NCBI GenBank assembly: GCA_028023455.1
Contig: JAQFVV010012423.1
Coordinates: 8,350,269-8,414,268 of the forward strand
Source of the DNA: Epiperipatus broadwayi
Lineage: Eukaryota; Onychophora; Udeonychophora; Euonychophora; Peripatidae
DNA: 64,000 nucleotides
Direction: 5' to 3'
The first letter of the stretch is position 1. Each line of letters starts with the position of its first letter. Shown piece by piece: positions 36,078-48,240 of the stretch. The notes beneath the pieces were generated by a model. It was given only the letters and a program-made list of their open reading frames with translations, ran no database searches and was not told the DNA's origin. The translations under genes were made by a program, and so were the position numbers.

Positions 36078-36160
36078 AATCAGGTAAAGGAAAGACGATT
36101 TTTTCTCTTAGGTAAGGAAAAAAATTTTTTCATGCTTTAGCTGGAGAGTATTACTTAATA
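36078..36160 (+). repeat. Partial copy of family F right arm
   Basis: GGTAAAGGAAAGACGATTTT, then TCTTAGGTAAGGAAAAAAAT and TTTAGCTGGAGAGTAT align with the right arm of the inverted repeat at about 34023-34105. Confidence 0.5.
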
Positions 36161-37479
36161 GTCATATGAGAAATAATCTTTTAGTATAAATCAAATATGT
36201 GTGAAGACACAAGCAATTCATTTGAAGAATATTGAAAAATATACGCATCATAAAATATAAGTGCCAAAGCAAAAATTTTTTAAATTACAGTCACTCGTAA
36301 GTTTGATTGTTCTATGTTATAATGCCTTTCATTAGCATAAAGCAAAAATAGTGAAGCATCAAACTTTATAATTTTAAAAATATTTGCTTTGGCCTATTTG
36401 TGAGATGTACATTTTTCAATATTCTCTAAATGAATTTATTTTTGGTTCACATTTGCATTTGATTTGATAAGAAATTGCTTTCATTTAAAGTAGCTATCAC
36501 TGTGAACTACCTTTTACTTTCTCTTTTTTAACACTTTTTTTTTTGTGCATGGATTATTTTTTGCTTATTTTATTAATATACATTTTTTTTTATTGCAAAA
36601 TGTATTTTCTTCATTGTATTTAATAAATGCAGACATCATAAATTCATTTATAAATAATATTTCTTACAGATTTATATTTGTGCATACATTTTATTTGTCA
36701 TTGATGTATTTATTTGTTAAATAATTGAGATTGTTTTATTAAATAGATTAATTTTTATTGAAAAATATATGCTTTTCTTGATTTTATTTAATGCATTATT
36801 GATTTTTTTTTGTTAATGCTAAATGTTAAGTAGTTATATGATGCAGGTAAACCATACACTGTGCTATTCTAGTTTTTTAGTATTTGGCTTGGAAGTGCAT
36901 TCAAAAAATATACAGCAAAAAACTCATTGTTTCAAAATTATTTTTATAACATTTTTATCAATTCAGGTACAAGATAGTCTCTCTGTGTTAAATCCAGTTA
37001 TTCTGTGACATAACTTTTATTTTACATCATTACAACTAACTTTCTTATATATATCTCTAATGTGTCTATTATAATCACTTGTTATCCAGTTTATGATTTC
37101 AATGTCCATTTATTATCATTTCTTCTATCATCATGTCCAGCCCGGTTTCTTTCAGCCCCTCAATTCTTTAATTATATAAACAATTCCTGTTTATTTTCTC
37201 AGACTTTGTTAATCCCAATATATTTCATGGGATCTGCTATTTAATAATTTTTTCTAATTCATAAGCTACCATTAATAAAATACCTTGCTAAATAATGGTT
37301 AGTTGCTCAGATTATGGTCTTTGAGCACTATCTGTGAGATTGAGCTGAGATCTAAAAACCTTTTAACTCATGAGTTGATTTTTCTACCATTTTACTGAAT
37401 TATGTATAGCATTAGAAATCTTTTCAGACATATCCTTTTTATATTTAATTTTTTCTTTTCCATTCTATTATTTTCATCT
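36161..37479. other. AT-rich spacer with no supported gene
   Basis: The ORFs at 36823-37008 and 37062-37244 have no motifs and are probably chance. CATTTATTATCATTTCTTCTATCATCATGTCCAGCCC at about 37105-37142 weakly recalls the minus strand of the RTE 3' region. Confidence 0.4.
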
Positions 37480-37715
37480 GCAGTTAGTTAGTTAGAGCAC
37501 CACCTTAATTTAATATTTATTAATCTAAAGGTCTAAAGTTTGGTTCCCTTGCTAGTGGGAACATAAGAAGAGAGGAGAATAATACCACTCAAAATGTGTT
37601 ATATATTAAAATGTGTGCTATTACCAATAGTAGAATGTATTTGAAAATTTTAAAGGTTGAATAATTCTAAAGACATTCAATGTTTAATATTAGATAATGG
37701 AAATAGTACAACATG
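37480..37715 (+). repeat. tRNA-derived SINE
   Basis: The head has GTTAGTTAGAGCACCAC, an A-box-like segment (about 37487-37503), and AGTTTGGTTCC at 37537-37547, a B-box-like segment. The spacing fits a tRNA-derived RNA polymerase III promoter. The tRNA-unrelated body (AAGAAGAGAGGAGAATAATACC onward, with GTGCTATTACCAATAG) recurs at 17110-17264 and, more decayed, at 61080-61195. It was presumably mobilised by a LINE, but no 3' match to the RTE copies here was noticed. Confidence 0.75.
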
Positions 37716-38044
37716 TAATACTGATATTTGTTTTAGTTATGTGTAAAGGCATGTGTCAAAAGTTACTGATAAATAAATAATCAATTGAAACAAGATTAAA
37801 ATAAACAATTATTAGTTACTATATTTTAATATTTATTGACCCAACTTTCATCTGCATTGAGACCTTCTCAAGATATACTATATATTTGACCATTATAGTA
37901 ATAAAGTTATTGATATCTGAATCTACTGTATCTTTTTTTTTTTTTGCCATCAAAATAATATTTCAACTCTTGTTACAAGATGGGAATTGAAATAATTTAA
38001 AAATATTTATCAGTTTCCAATATTTTAATAATTTCTCTATATAT

Positions 38045-38130
38045 TAATTCAGCAAAAACCCTGTTGCATAGTAGTTGTGCATCTGCCTGCCATTCCGATA
38101 ACTTGACTTTGAATCCAAACTAGATAAAAT
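38045..38130 (+). repeat. Second tRNA-like SINE head
   Basis: GCATAGTAGTTGTGCATCTGCC followed by CTTGACTTTGAATCCAAAC gives A-box-like and B-box-like segments. The sequence differs from the 37480 SINE. No full cloverleaf could be formed. Confidence 0.4.
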
Positions 38131-38344
38131 TTTGAAAAAAAATTCAGGATCTAACCAGGACTTAATTTTTCTTTTAAGTAATAGGTTCACATTTTATTAT
38201 GTTTAGATATAATTTAAAGATAAAAAACTCTTCAAGATTGTACCATTTAGCCATGATAACTATGATGAGTAATGCTGTCCCCTCCATTGTTCCTATATGA
38301 GAACTTATTGAAGAGGGCCTTGCCCTCCAATGGACTATTTAAAA

Positions 38345-38480
38345 TAATGCTTTCCAAAGTGGGTGCCACAATCCCTTGAAAGGTGCTGGATTTATCCAGC
38401 AGGCAGTAGTAGCCTCAGGTGCAACTGGGGGGGGGGGTATTAAATTAAAATAAAGGGCCAATGAAAGCATAAAAAAAGAA
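38345..38480 (+). mobile_element. Possible hAT-type terminal fragment
   Basis: TTTCCAAAGTGGGTGCCACA followed by AATCCCTTGAAAGGTGCTGG resembles the ends of old hAT elements of the TCTCAAAGTGGGTGCC type. The other end and a duplication were not found. A G10 run lies inside at about 38427. Confidence 0.35.
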
Positions 38481-39239
38481 GACAAAATTTTGAAAAAACT
38501 TTACAGTTTCATCTATTTGTATAGTAGAGTTAAAATCATAGTGATTATTTTCCAAATAAATACACAAAATGCAAGTTATAACTAATTAGTGATCAAATCT
38601 GTCGATAAGTTTTAATAAGCAATTGTTAATAGGTGACCATAAATTCAGCATGCATTGGCAGTAATGTGTACTTGTTCAAAGTACAATACCAAAAATAGAC
38701 AGCATTTATGAAATCTAATATAGATTGTTTATGAATTGTATGATAACTGGACAAGAATAATACAAGTGCAATAGGTATTTAAACATCTCAATTCATCTTC
38801 ATGGATATTACATAAAGCAAATTATATTGTTCCAACAAAACAGTAATGTCTACTGGTAGTTTTATACATTTTTTTTTTACATATTTTCTTAGCACAATAC
38901 TATTTGAAGTATACAGTCAATATATTTGTCATACTTCTTATTTCAATATTATTGAAAACTGAAGACAATCTTTGAATAAATATATGACAATTATTAAGTA
39001 TACATAAGCATTTTAATGAAGTTGAACAAGCTAAAGCAATTATTTCAGACTAAATATAAAACTGCAAATAAAAGTTTTTTTTGTATAAAAAGTAATTAAA
39101 TATGTCAACTGATTTTTTTATCAACGACATTATAGTACAATCTCTAATTTTGGACAAAATTCTTCAGTCACAATTCATTTTCAATCAGTTACAATTCAGA
39201 CATTAATATTAAAATATAAGTACATTGTCTATACTAAAC

Positions 39240-40030
39240 TTAATGTAATTAGAAGGACTTGAACTCAGACTTTTAAGCTTCCCACTGCTATGCACTCCAT
39301 CTTATATAACCAATACACCTGACCATATGTGAAAAAGATAAATGATCTCCAGTATACATATCAGCACTCATTAGTTAGTCCCTACCACACACATATATAT
39401 ATATAATCAATGCTCAGTTCGTATTAAGATAATCAATCTTCAAACTTTAATGGACAAGCTTCAATCTTCTCCACCAACTCACTAATTGGTCCAGATCACC
39501 ATCTCCCACACATAAATACAATCAGTGCTCAGTTTATATTAAAATAGCAAATCTTTAAACTTTAATGAACAAACTTCAATCTTTTCCACCAATTCATCAG
39601 TTGGTCCAGATCACCATCTCCCACATATATACACAATCAGTGCTCAGTTTGTATTAAGTTAGCAAGTCTTCAAACTTTAATGGACAAGCAAAAGTTTGAA
39701 GATTTGCCATCTTAATATAAACTAAACACTGATTGTATATATGTATGGGAGATGGTGATCTGGATCAACTGATGAGTTGGTGGAGTAGATTGAAGCTTGT
39801 CCATTAAAGTTTAAAGATTTTCTATCTTAATATAAACTGACCACTGATTATATATAGGTATGGGAATGGTGATCTGGACCAACTGATGAATGCTGGTTTA
39901 GCATGAAATATGTATATTGGAGATCATTTATATTTTCATATATATGTGGTCATGTGTATCAGTTGTGTAAGATGGAGTGAATAAATATGGGGAGGTTGAA
40001 AGTCTGAGTTCAAGTCCTTCTAATTAAATT
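39240..40030. mobile_element. Family A element: head-to-head tandem array of 115-bp units with hammerhead
   Basis: The left half (39240-39688) is in minus orientation and holds three tandem units; TGCTCAG at 39411, 39526 and 39641 sets the 115-bp period. The right half (39690-40030) is in plus orientation with two units (CACTGATT at 39727 and 39842, again 115 bp apart) followed by the full hammerhead. The outer ends are inverted copies of each other (GAAGGACTTGAACTCAGAC against GTCTGAGTTCAAGTCCTTC). In the inner units the ribozyme is reduced to CCAACUGAUGAGUUGG, a short hairpin that keeps only the CUGAUGA box. No ORF is present. Confidence 0.85.
39871..39925 (+). ncRNA. Hammerhead ribozyme, family A, copy 3 (complete core)
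   Basis: GAUC and CCAA form the 5' side of stem I. The core box CUGAUGA is at 39883-39889, stem II is AUGCU/AGCAU with loop GGUUU, and GAA is at 39905-39907. Stem III is AUA/UAU with a 2-nt loop, nucleotide 17 is A (39916), and UUGG and GAUC close stem I with an asymmetric internal loop. Every conserved core base is present and all helices are fully paired, so this is the best candidate for activity. The very short stem III is typical of metazoan type I hammerheads, which often work better as dimers. A left-arm counterpart at about 39330-39386 has lost the GAA side. Confidence 0.9.
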
Positions 40031-40835
40031 CAGAAATTAGTAAAATCTTATTTATTTAAGACAAATATTGTGCTTGAAAACTTGAAAGATGTTATGTTAT
40101 ACACACATTTATTAAATATTTTAGTTTTTATTATGAACAAAGATATGTAGAAATATATTTCTTTATAGTTAGAGGATAATTTTTTTATATAAACATTCGA
40201 GAGAGAAATGTAGAAAGTAGTTGTGATGCATTGTTATTTTTGTTTAAACTTGAAAAATAGAAACACATTAAGGAATTGTACAGTTTTTTTTGTTTGATAA
40301 TTAATAAGCAAGTACTCAAAATATAGAGCATATATATCATATATTTGTAAGTCTAATATCTACTTATTATAGTAATTATAATTATGTTGTGCCTGTAATG
40401 TAAATTGATAAGGTTTATAATAAATTTATTTAATTTCAAGCAAAGTTGAATATCTGTGCCAAACTGCAATGCATATGTATAAAATAATTGAATGACTTTA
40501 TTACTGGGAGTTCATAAGAAGATTGAGTGCCAAAACTACTAGAAATAGATGCATTCAAGGATCTTGCACTCCGTAGTCTGACATTAAACTATGCAGGGCA
40601 GATATTATTATAATTAATGATGATTGATTTTATTAGGATATTTTAATCATTATGTATGTTTAATGTATATAAAGTTATTAAAAAGAATTATGTTTTCATA
40701 TACATTAATATAAATTTTGCATTAAAATTGTTTCCTCCTGTAATTATTAACTCTTTAATAAATAATAATATTGCTACTACTCTTTTAATTTTTATTATTA
40801 TTACTATTTTTAGTAATTGTCAAATCAGTAAACAA
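40031..40835. other. Region upstream of eIF3g, with an LTR-like fragment
   Basis: This is the presumed promoter and 5' untranslated region of the eIF3g gene. TTTTTAG at 40806-40812 could be a splice acceptor for a 5' untranslated intron ending 23 bases before the start codon. The in-frame Met at 40656 would add 60 hydrophobic residues unlike any eIF3g, so it is not the start. No clear TATA element can be chosen in such AT-rich sequence. Confidence 0.4.
40487..40605. repeat. Dispersed repeat family D, copy 1 (LTR-like)
   Basis: TGACTTTATTACTGGGAGTTC, GAAGATTGAGTGCCAAAACT and CATTAAACTATGCAGGGC align in order with the segment at 58445-58560. The GC-richer text with a TTTATT...GGGAGGTCAC...CAAGCACC pattern resembles part of a long terminal repeat, but no coding part of an LTR element was found. 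Confidence 0.45.
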
Positions 40836-41232
40836 ATGCCTGGCATTGAAGAAGATGAAAATGTTCCCACTAGTTGGGCAGATATCGTTGAAGAAGAAGA
40901 GTTACCTTCTCCTCGAATAACTATTAAAAATGGTGTAAAGTCTATAGTAGAGTATAAAATTAATGAAGATGGAAAGAAAGTTAAAGTAACACAGCAATAT
41001 AGAGTTGAAAATCGAAAATTTTCCAAATCAGTTGCTCGACGCAAAAAATGGAAAAAATTTGGTGCTGCAGCCTATGATAAACCAGGTCCAAATCCCGCAA
41101 CAACTATTATATCTGAAGATATTTTTATGACATTTATCACCACCAAAGATCATGAGTGTTTATCAGTAGAAGAAGATAATCCTTTAAGCAGCATAAAGGG
41201 CCAAAAATTAGTCCAATGTAGAATCTGCAAAG
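40836..41232 (+). CDS. eif3g: Eukaryotic translation initiation factor 3 subunit G, exon 1
   Basis: eIF3g is an RNA-binding subunit of the cytoplasmic eIF3 complex, which works in 43S pre-initiation complex recruitment, scanning and reinitiation. This exon encodes residues 1-132 plus one base of codon 133. It starts MPGIEEDEN, followed by the SWAD motif (13-16) at the N-terminus, then VEYKINEDGKKVKV, SVARRKKWKKFG and the first part of the zinc knuckle, CRICK. The start matches the usual eIF3g N-terminus; the upstream in-frame Met at 40656 does not. The donor is AAAG/GTATCT at 41232/41233. Codon use is normal for this AT-rich genome, and there are no breaks. Confidence 0.96.
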
Positions 41233-41574
41233 GTATCTTTTTAATTTGTTGATTTTTTTTTTTGTTTATTTCTTCATAAGTTTATTTTTAAACATCATTT
41301 AAAAAATAAAATATCCAAAATACATATTTGTATTATAATGCAATGTGTAATTTAATATAATGATAAATGTTTACTATATATTAGCTTTATTTTACTATTT
41401 TTATTTTAATTAGTAATTTCACTCTGAAAGTTATATTCAAAAAAGAAAATATCATGATTATTATTATAAATAGAAACAGTTTATGAAATTAGTTGGATAG
41501 AGTGTTTTTTTAGAAATTATTTAATATTAAAAGAAAATATGTTTATGTGATTGAGAAAGAAGATTTTAATAAAA

Positions 41575-41940
41575 ATGGAATTGAGACTTGTATACTTGAT
41601 AGAAGAGCCAATACAGAGATTGCAGACCAGATAGAGAAGTATGGAAGGCATATATTGGAATTAATAAGAGAAAGATCAAAAATAGAGTACATAGATTAGA
41701 AAACACATTACTTAGAATTAAGAGACCAAAAGACATGTTGCTTTAAGAGTTGATAATAGCTAAACAACTCAAATCTTAAACTTGATCACAAGATTATAAG
41801 AGATCTAGAAAGAAATCTAAATAGGGTGAGTAAATGAGATAAGGAAATCTGCTGCAGATGTTATAAAGAATAGAAGCTATGAATTAAATTCAGTCCTTCC
41901 TCCAGCAATGGATTGAGAGTAGTTAAGAATAATAATGTAA
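41575..41940 (+). mobile_element. RTE LINE 3' fragment
   Basis: The sequence from TTGAGACTTGTATACTTGATAG to CCTCCAGCAATGGATTGA aligns with the C-terminal coding and 3' end of the 3031-6410 element (ETWTLNRRA through the end). It has many indels and stops. Confidence 0.75.
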
Positions 41941-42009
41941 AAATTAAAATTGATAAATTATAGATATTTAAATATAAATAATGTTATCATCATTAAGGGT
42001 TGTAGAAAA

Positions 42010-45000
42010 GAATTCTCTGTTAACTGAAATCTCTGTTAACTGAAAAGAGACTTATTAATTTGTCTTTGAAGCTTTAAAGGAAGTGAACAAAATTCCTAGT
42101 TTTCACTCCATACATTCTTGATATTGCAACAGTTATTAGTATGTGATTATTTATATAATAAATGGACTTGAATGAGTTATTTACCAACACATCACCCAGC
42201 TGGTGAGTTCTGTTTAAGATCAAGAAATACCTTGGACTTCTCAATTGCCTGGCAGTTCTTAACTAAAATATCAATTAGACTTTTTTTTTTTTTTTGAAAG
42301 CAAGAGGAAAGTGTGTGCGATTGATCTTTTTTTTTTTTTTAAATAGAGATTTACAATCATAAAATATAAAATTAAATTATCACTCTTAATCCCAGGAGAC
42401 TATAAAATTGTTAGTCAAAGCAGCAGTTGATAATCAGAGACAAAGAGTATTAAGAATTCCCTGATTGCAGACCTAAGCTGTCATTTGATAATGAATTTTT
42501 ATTTAGATACTTACAAATTGTTGGTCACTTTCAAATGAAAGAAGATTGTGTGAATGGGAAGAACTGTCTAATATTAAATGGGACATTGTTGAATTTTATA
42601 AAGTTAGGAAAAAAGATGAAGAGACAGTTGATTTAAAAAATGAATAAATATCTTTACTATAAATGCACAATATTAGAAGCAAAGTGAAGTGGAATTCATT
42701 ATAAATAAAAAGTGAAGGACAACATGTGGAGATTCATGATATATCAGACAGCATAGCAAGATTTAAAATTATTCAAATTAATAGAAAATACCAAATACAG
42801 ATAATTTAGGTTTATGTTCCAAGAAGTTCTCATTATGATGTAAAAGTAGAGAATTTTTATATGGATCCTCCAAATTTTTTTTTATAATCACAGTGATATT
42901 TATAATTATCATGGCAGGCTTTAATGCTAGAATTGGAAACAATCGAATGGTGAATGTGCTGCAGTAAATTTGATTATGGTCACAGAAATGAGAGAGGACA
43001 TAGACTTGTAGAATTTTCAAAAGAAAAAATATATATATTATGAATTCTTTTTTTTTTTTTTTTTTTGAGAAAAATGCTAAATAAAAATGGTCATGAGATC
43101 ATCCAAATGAAGATATAGTAGACTTGTATTTGATTAATAGAAGATATATATTTCAAGATTGTAATATTTTTAATAAATTCAACACAGGAAGTCTACATCA
43201 ATTAGTGGGATATAAGATATGTGTCAAAGCAAAGCTAGAGATTCAAAAACTATTAAGAAAGACAATAGTAACAAATGATATTGTTAACCTTCAGAAACAC
43301 TCCAGCAAATTCTAGTTATAACTTGCAAATCATTTGAAAATATTAACAAAAACTTTAAAGATGATTCAATAAGAAAATATCTGAGACTCTGATAAGAACT
43401 ACAAGAAAATAAAAAGTAATTTACCATTTAATTTTCTACTGAGACAAGACAAAAATGAATACGAAAATTTCTAAAAATGATCCATTAAGAAGAATTGAAT
43501 ATCTAAAGTTTTGTAAAATGTTATGAAAAAGAATTAGAAAAGAATAATAATTTCACAAGTGGACAACAACATCTTTGTAGTGGAAGGAAAGTTATTTCTG
43601 CAATAAGACAAAAAAAATGGAACTATATTTAAAAAAACGTAATTTAGAAGGTAATAATAAAGAACAAGAAAACAAAGTATTCCCTATAATTATTACATCT
43701 TCTGAATTGCCTAGCATTTTAAATGAAGAAGGAAGACGTGCAGTTAAATCTATGAAGTAAGGAAAAGCTCCAGAATATAATGGAATTATTGATATCTTAA
43801 AAGAAGCAGGTGAAGAAATAAAAATATTGTCAGCAAAGTTGAATACTAAGTGTCTAAATAATAAAGATGTACCAGATGATTAAAAGAATGCAAATGATAA
43901 AAAAGTTATCAGAAATTACAGATCTAACAGTCTTTTATGAGTTCTATACAAATTTTTTACCAAGATAATTATAACTTGTATACAGTAAACTTTGGATTTT
44001 AATCAACAGATTTTAAAAAAGTTGTAATATAGGGAATTACAAGTATTGAGAAAAGTTATAGAAAGGACCAATGAATATCAATTGCTATTATGCTTTGGAT
44101 TTGTAGTTTATAAAAAGGCATTGCCAGTGATTAAAGCATTAGATTATCAAGATATAGACCTGGGATGTAAAGAATATTTATTAGAATGAATAGGGATTCC
44201 GTATCTCCCAAAAAAATTTTATAGCAGTTTTACAAATAGTAATTTGTGGATTAAAATGGGAAAAAAAATAATTGAAAATTATTTGAATCATTTAGATTTT
44301 GCATATGAAATGATTGTCATTGGAAATAATACTTCAGAGAGTTAGGAAATATTGCAAAAGTTATCAGATGAAAATAAAAAAGTAAGACTAAAGATAAACA
44401 TTTAAAAGACCAAAGTAATGTTCAATGGATTTTCTCTGAAAAAGAAAATAAAGATTGATCAATAATTTTTTCAGAAGAAAAAAATAAAAATTGATTATCA
44501 CAAATTAGAACTTAATAAGTACAAATACCTTGGTCATATTATTAATATAGATGGAAATATAATAGATGAAATTAATCATAGAATTAAATTTGGATGGAGT
44601 GTTTTTGGTAGAAAAACTTAAAAAAAAAATTAAGTCTATATTTTTAAAAAGGAAGGTTTTTAATAGATGTGTTTTACCAGTTTTTTTTAAATGTGAGACT
44701 TGGACACTTAACAGCAATACAGATGCATATAGACCACCCAGTAAAGTGTAGATAGATGTATATTAAGAATAATAAGAAGTGATAAAAATGAAATACATAG
44801 ATGAAAAAAGGAACAGGTATTACAGCATTAAAAGAATTAAGAGACAGAAATGAAGCTACAATGGACATATTGAGAGAAGATGTGATAATATTCAATTGAA
44901 ATTTTAATCAGATCTCGAGGGATTATAAAAAAAAATCTAGAAAGAGTTAACATGTGAGTTGGATGGATGAAATAAAATTTATTGGTGTAAAAAAAAAAAA

Positions 45001-45090
45001 AAGCTAGGAATCAGAAAAACTGGATGAAATTCGAAGAGACCTTCATCTTGCCATTGAACAATAGTGATCCCTGTTAATAATCACATGCAG
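42010..45090 (+). mobile_element. Decayed near-full-length RTE LINE inside the eIF3g intron
   Basis: It matches the 3031-6410 copy from the 5' untranslated part (CACTCCATACATTCTTG at 42103) through the 3' end (CTTCATCTTGCCATTG at 45041). Recognisable pieces include the GDFNARIG equivalent near 42900, the NRRYIFQDCN segment in the frame 43124-43315, the GNDGI-like region near 43770, the FADD-box region near 44297 and a KCETWTL piece near 44690. Numerous stops, indels and two T-runs mark it as inactive. It lies in the sense orientation of the host gene. Confidence 0.88.
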
Positions 45091-45254
45091 AATATGAGTA
45101 TTCTAACTTCAGAAGAAAATAAATAATAAAAAGTTAGAAAATAATAAGTGAAAAAAGAAAAAGTTGAAACAAAATTGCTGTGTGTGTAATTAGAATTGAA
45201 ATTTGGTTGTATAAGCATATAATCACATTGTTATGGATGGTGCAGATTGATTGA

Positions 45255-46890
45255 ATAGATGATTATCAGATGATTAACTGTAATATATACGTTAATGCAA
45301 AACTCAAGAAAAACAATGTTAACTGTTGATATCTTTTAAAGAAATATATCAATAAATTTTTAAATTAGAATCTATAGATAATCATTTTAAAATATTAACT
45401 CATCTTAAAGTTGGACCAGACTTGAATTAGATCAGTAAAAAAATAACTGATGGTTTACTAAAAACAACTATATAGATAAATCAATTCACTAGTAAATTTT
45501 TTATTGAGACAAAACAATATTATATACTGATATAAAAGGAATATGATAATTATTTAAAACAACTCTTTTTTAAAGAAATGAATATATGGAATGGAAAAGA
45601 TTACTAAAGTTATAAAGAATTAAACTATGAATGGCGAGGAAAGCCATACAAAAGAATAAGTCTACAAAATATAGAATATTTATATGTTGAAAGTGATTAT
45701 GGCAATAAGAAAAATTACAAAATTAGTAGTTTCATATTTAAAATATGATTGTCAAAATATGCTATTATCTTAAAATGTTTATTTTAAATAATGATGTTTA
45801 AAATTTATTATGCTATGATTTTTTTTAGATACTTAAGAGCAAATTCTTGAAGATATTTGAGATTTAATTAATGTTTTTGGGTACTTGAAGTAACTGATTT
45901 AATTGAAATATATCATTGGGAAAATGTTATATTTTAATTCCCGTTGTCTTTGGAAAGGTTTCTTTTAGTAAAGTATTTGGTAAATTTAATTTAACAATGT
46001 ATAACAGGGATAGTGAACTATACTGTAAAAACAGTAAAAGAAGTAATTTATACAGTTGTGACATTGTCAATTAAAATGCCATATATTTTAAATGAAGAAG
46101 TGGGTCATATGTTTAAATCAATTAAAAATAGAAAATCTCCAATAAAAGAGAATTTTTTTTATAGTAATTGTTTTAAAGAAACATTAAAGAAAGGTAAATT
46201 CTTGATAAAAGAGGTAAGAATATAATGTACCAGATGATTAGAAAAATGCAGTAGTAATATTGATATTTTAAAAAGTTGAAAAAGAAAATATTAATAATTA
46301 TATACCTATAATAAGATTTGTAATTACTAATAGTGTGAATTCTTAATGTGTTATTTGGGCATTTATTATTTTTCCATATCCATAATTTGCTTTCTTCGAT
46401 TCCAAAATCATTGCCATAGAAATGTTATTTTTTATAGATCCATCATTTCTCTTTTTTTCCCACATCCAAAACATATTCAATGAATATAAGACTCATTTTG
46501 CATTGGATTTATAATTTGTGAAAAGTCATTTGATTATAAGCATTTCTGATGTGTTTAAAACTTTGGAATATCATGTCATTGTTCATTTCTGAAAAATATT
46601 TATCAAAATGTAAACAATAATACTAAGTAGACTAAGACAGGCAAAAATCCATTCAGTAGTACCACTCAGTGCAAGCCAGAGTAATCAATGGATGCTTGAG
46701 CAAGCGAAGAAATTGTGATCATGTGATGACTAAGTAGACTAATATTAAGAATAGGGTGAATCTATTTTTCCAAATGTTTGCAGCAATTATACAGAAAATA
46801 TTTTATTGATTATCATAGAAATCAAAGGGAATAAACATAAATGAAGATTATTTCAGTCATTTAAATTTTGCAAATGATAATTGTATGATT
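45255..46890 (+). mobile_element. Second, highly fragmented RTE LINE copy in the intron
   Basis: Four separated blocks match the young copy in order: 45255-45570 (end of the endonuclease part), 45570-45710 (start of the RT ORF, GCGAGGAAAGCC), 46013-46320 (LNEEVGHMFKSIKN and the following PISLL region) and 46838-46890 (the FADD region). Non-matching sequence lies between them. It is older than the 42010 copy. Confidence 0.65.
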
Positions 46891-48144
46891 AGTTACTATG
46901 AGATCAGGTGATGTTATGCCTCCTAGTGATATATTGAATAATACTCATATCTACACTGATAAAAAACAATCAAGGGCCAGAATTAATTTGAAAATGTGAA
47001 TGGAACAGCACTGTATAGAGATTTATTAAGCAATAAGAAAAAAATTATATTTTTATTAAGGCTAACTGTGGGGAGGAGAGAGATATTTCCCTGAATCTTC
47101 ATGTAAATTTAAACATTTTACATATTACTTACTAAAAGGCCGACCTTGAATTTATCCTAATCCTATAATATTTATAAAAATTATGCTTATAGCCTAATAT
47201 TCTAAATGAGGAATTTTTACTTCATCCCTATTTTCCAATTAACCTTTTTTGTTTATTTGAATTGTATATTAAAGTTTGATTTTATGCCATTAGAGAAATA
47301 ATTTCTTCTTTTATTGATAAGATTTTCTCTTGATTTTTTTTTTTTTATGCTACTCTGCATATCTGAAAGAATGAATTCAATGCCATTTCCTTTAGTAAAG
47401 TTAAAAAATTACTAATAAATTAGCAAGTAATTGTTTCCAATTATTAGAGATCTGTCCCCCCCCCCTCCTTTTTTTTTCTAACTATATATTTTGCACATTT
47501 TTATTTTACTGTGATAACAAATGTTTTTTGTTTGTTCATTTTTGGGGATTTTATCATAATATGACCATCTTTCTCTTAAAAATTTTAACCAAAGGCAAAA
47601 TGGATTTTAAATTTATCAACCCCTGTAGCTGTTGATATGTTAATTGAATAAAGAGAAAGCTATGCATACAATGATTTTTTGAAAATGTCACGTAAATTGT
47701 TTAAAGAGGAAGTTTGTAATTTTCTTTATATTTTGTGAACAATTTAGAACTGTTTTGAATTAACTGCATTCATAAGTATATATTTAATATCATATCAGTT
47801 TTTTCATAATTATAATTCTCTACATCAGATAATTATAAGGAAGTTATCCTATTGTTTAATTTTTAATGTTTCTATTCTGGGAAAAATAATAGAAAGATAA
47901 AAAAATAATTGTAATATTATTCTTGTTGGTTTTATTGATAATGTGAAGAATTTTTATTTTATACAGCTATGTAGAAGTAGAGTTGATGCTGTAGATGATG
48001 ATGTAATTCTGCATCTTTGTAGCAAATGAAACAATTTAAATTATCAATTAGTATTATAATAGTTATCAATTGAATATGTTAAAAACAGTCATAATATAAC
48101 TCATAATTATGATGTTTTTTGATAAAGCATTTCTACCTGTCTTC

Positions 48145-48240
48145 ATTTTCAACTATTATTGATCACTCATTGGATGAAGGTCTATCTGAGTTTAATCCAT
48201 ATTCTCCAACCCATAGCGTCTCTTTAACCATCATGAGGAA
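48145..48240 (-). mobile_element. RTE LINE 3' end fragment, inverted
   Basis: On the minus strand it matches the last roughly 90 bases of the RTE element, including the equivalent of GAACTTGGAGAGACCTTCAT and the AATGATTGA-like tail. It ends about 100 bases before the exon 2 acceptor. Confidence 0.6.

Noticed and set aside
37480-37560. A functional tRNA gene
   Set aside because: Acceptor and anticodon stems cannot be formed, and the sequence continues into a repeated SINE body.
40656-40835. Upstream in-frame extension of the eIF3g reading frame (60 residues)
   Set aside because: The added residues are hydrophobic and compositionally like the AT-rich flank. eIF3g proteins start just before the SWAD motif, which fits the Met at 40836. 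A possible splice acceptor lies between the two.
40820-41044. Minus-strand ORF of 74 residues
   Set aside because: It lies antisense to eIF3g exon 1 and is explained by that coding sequence.
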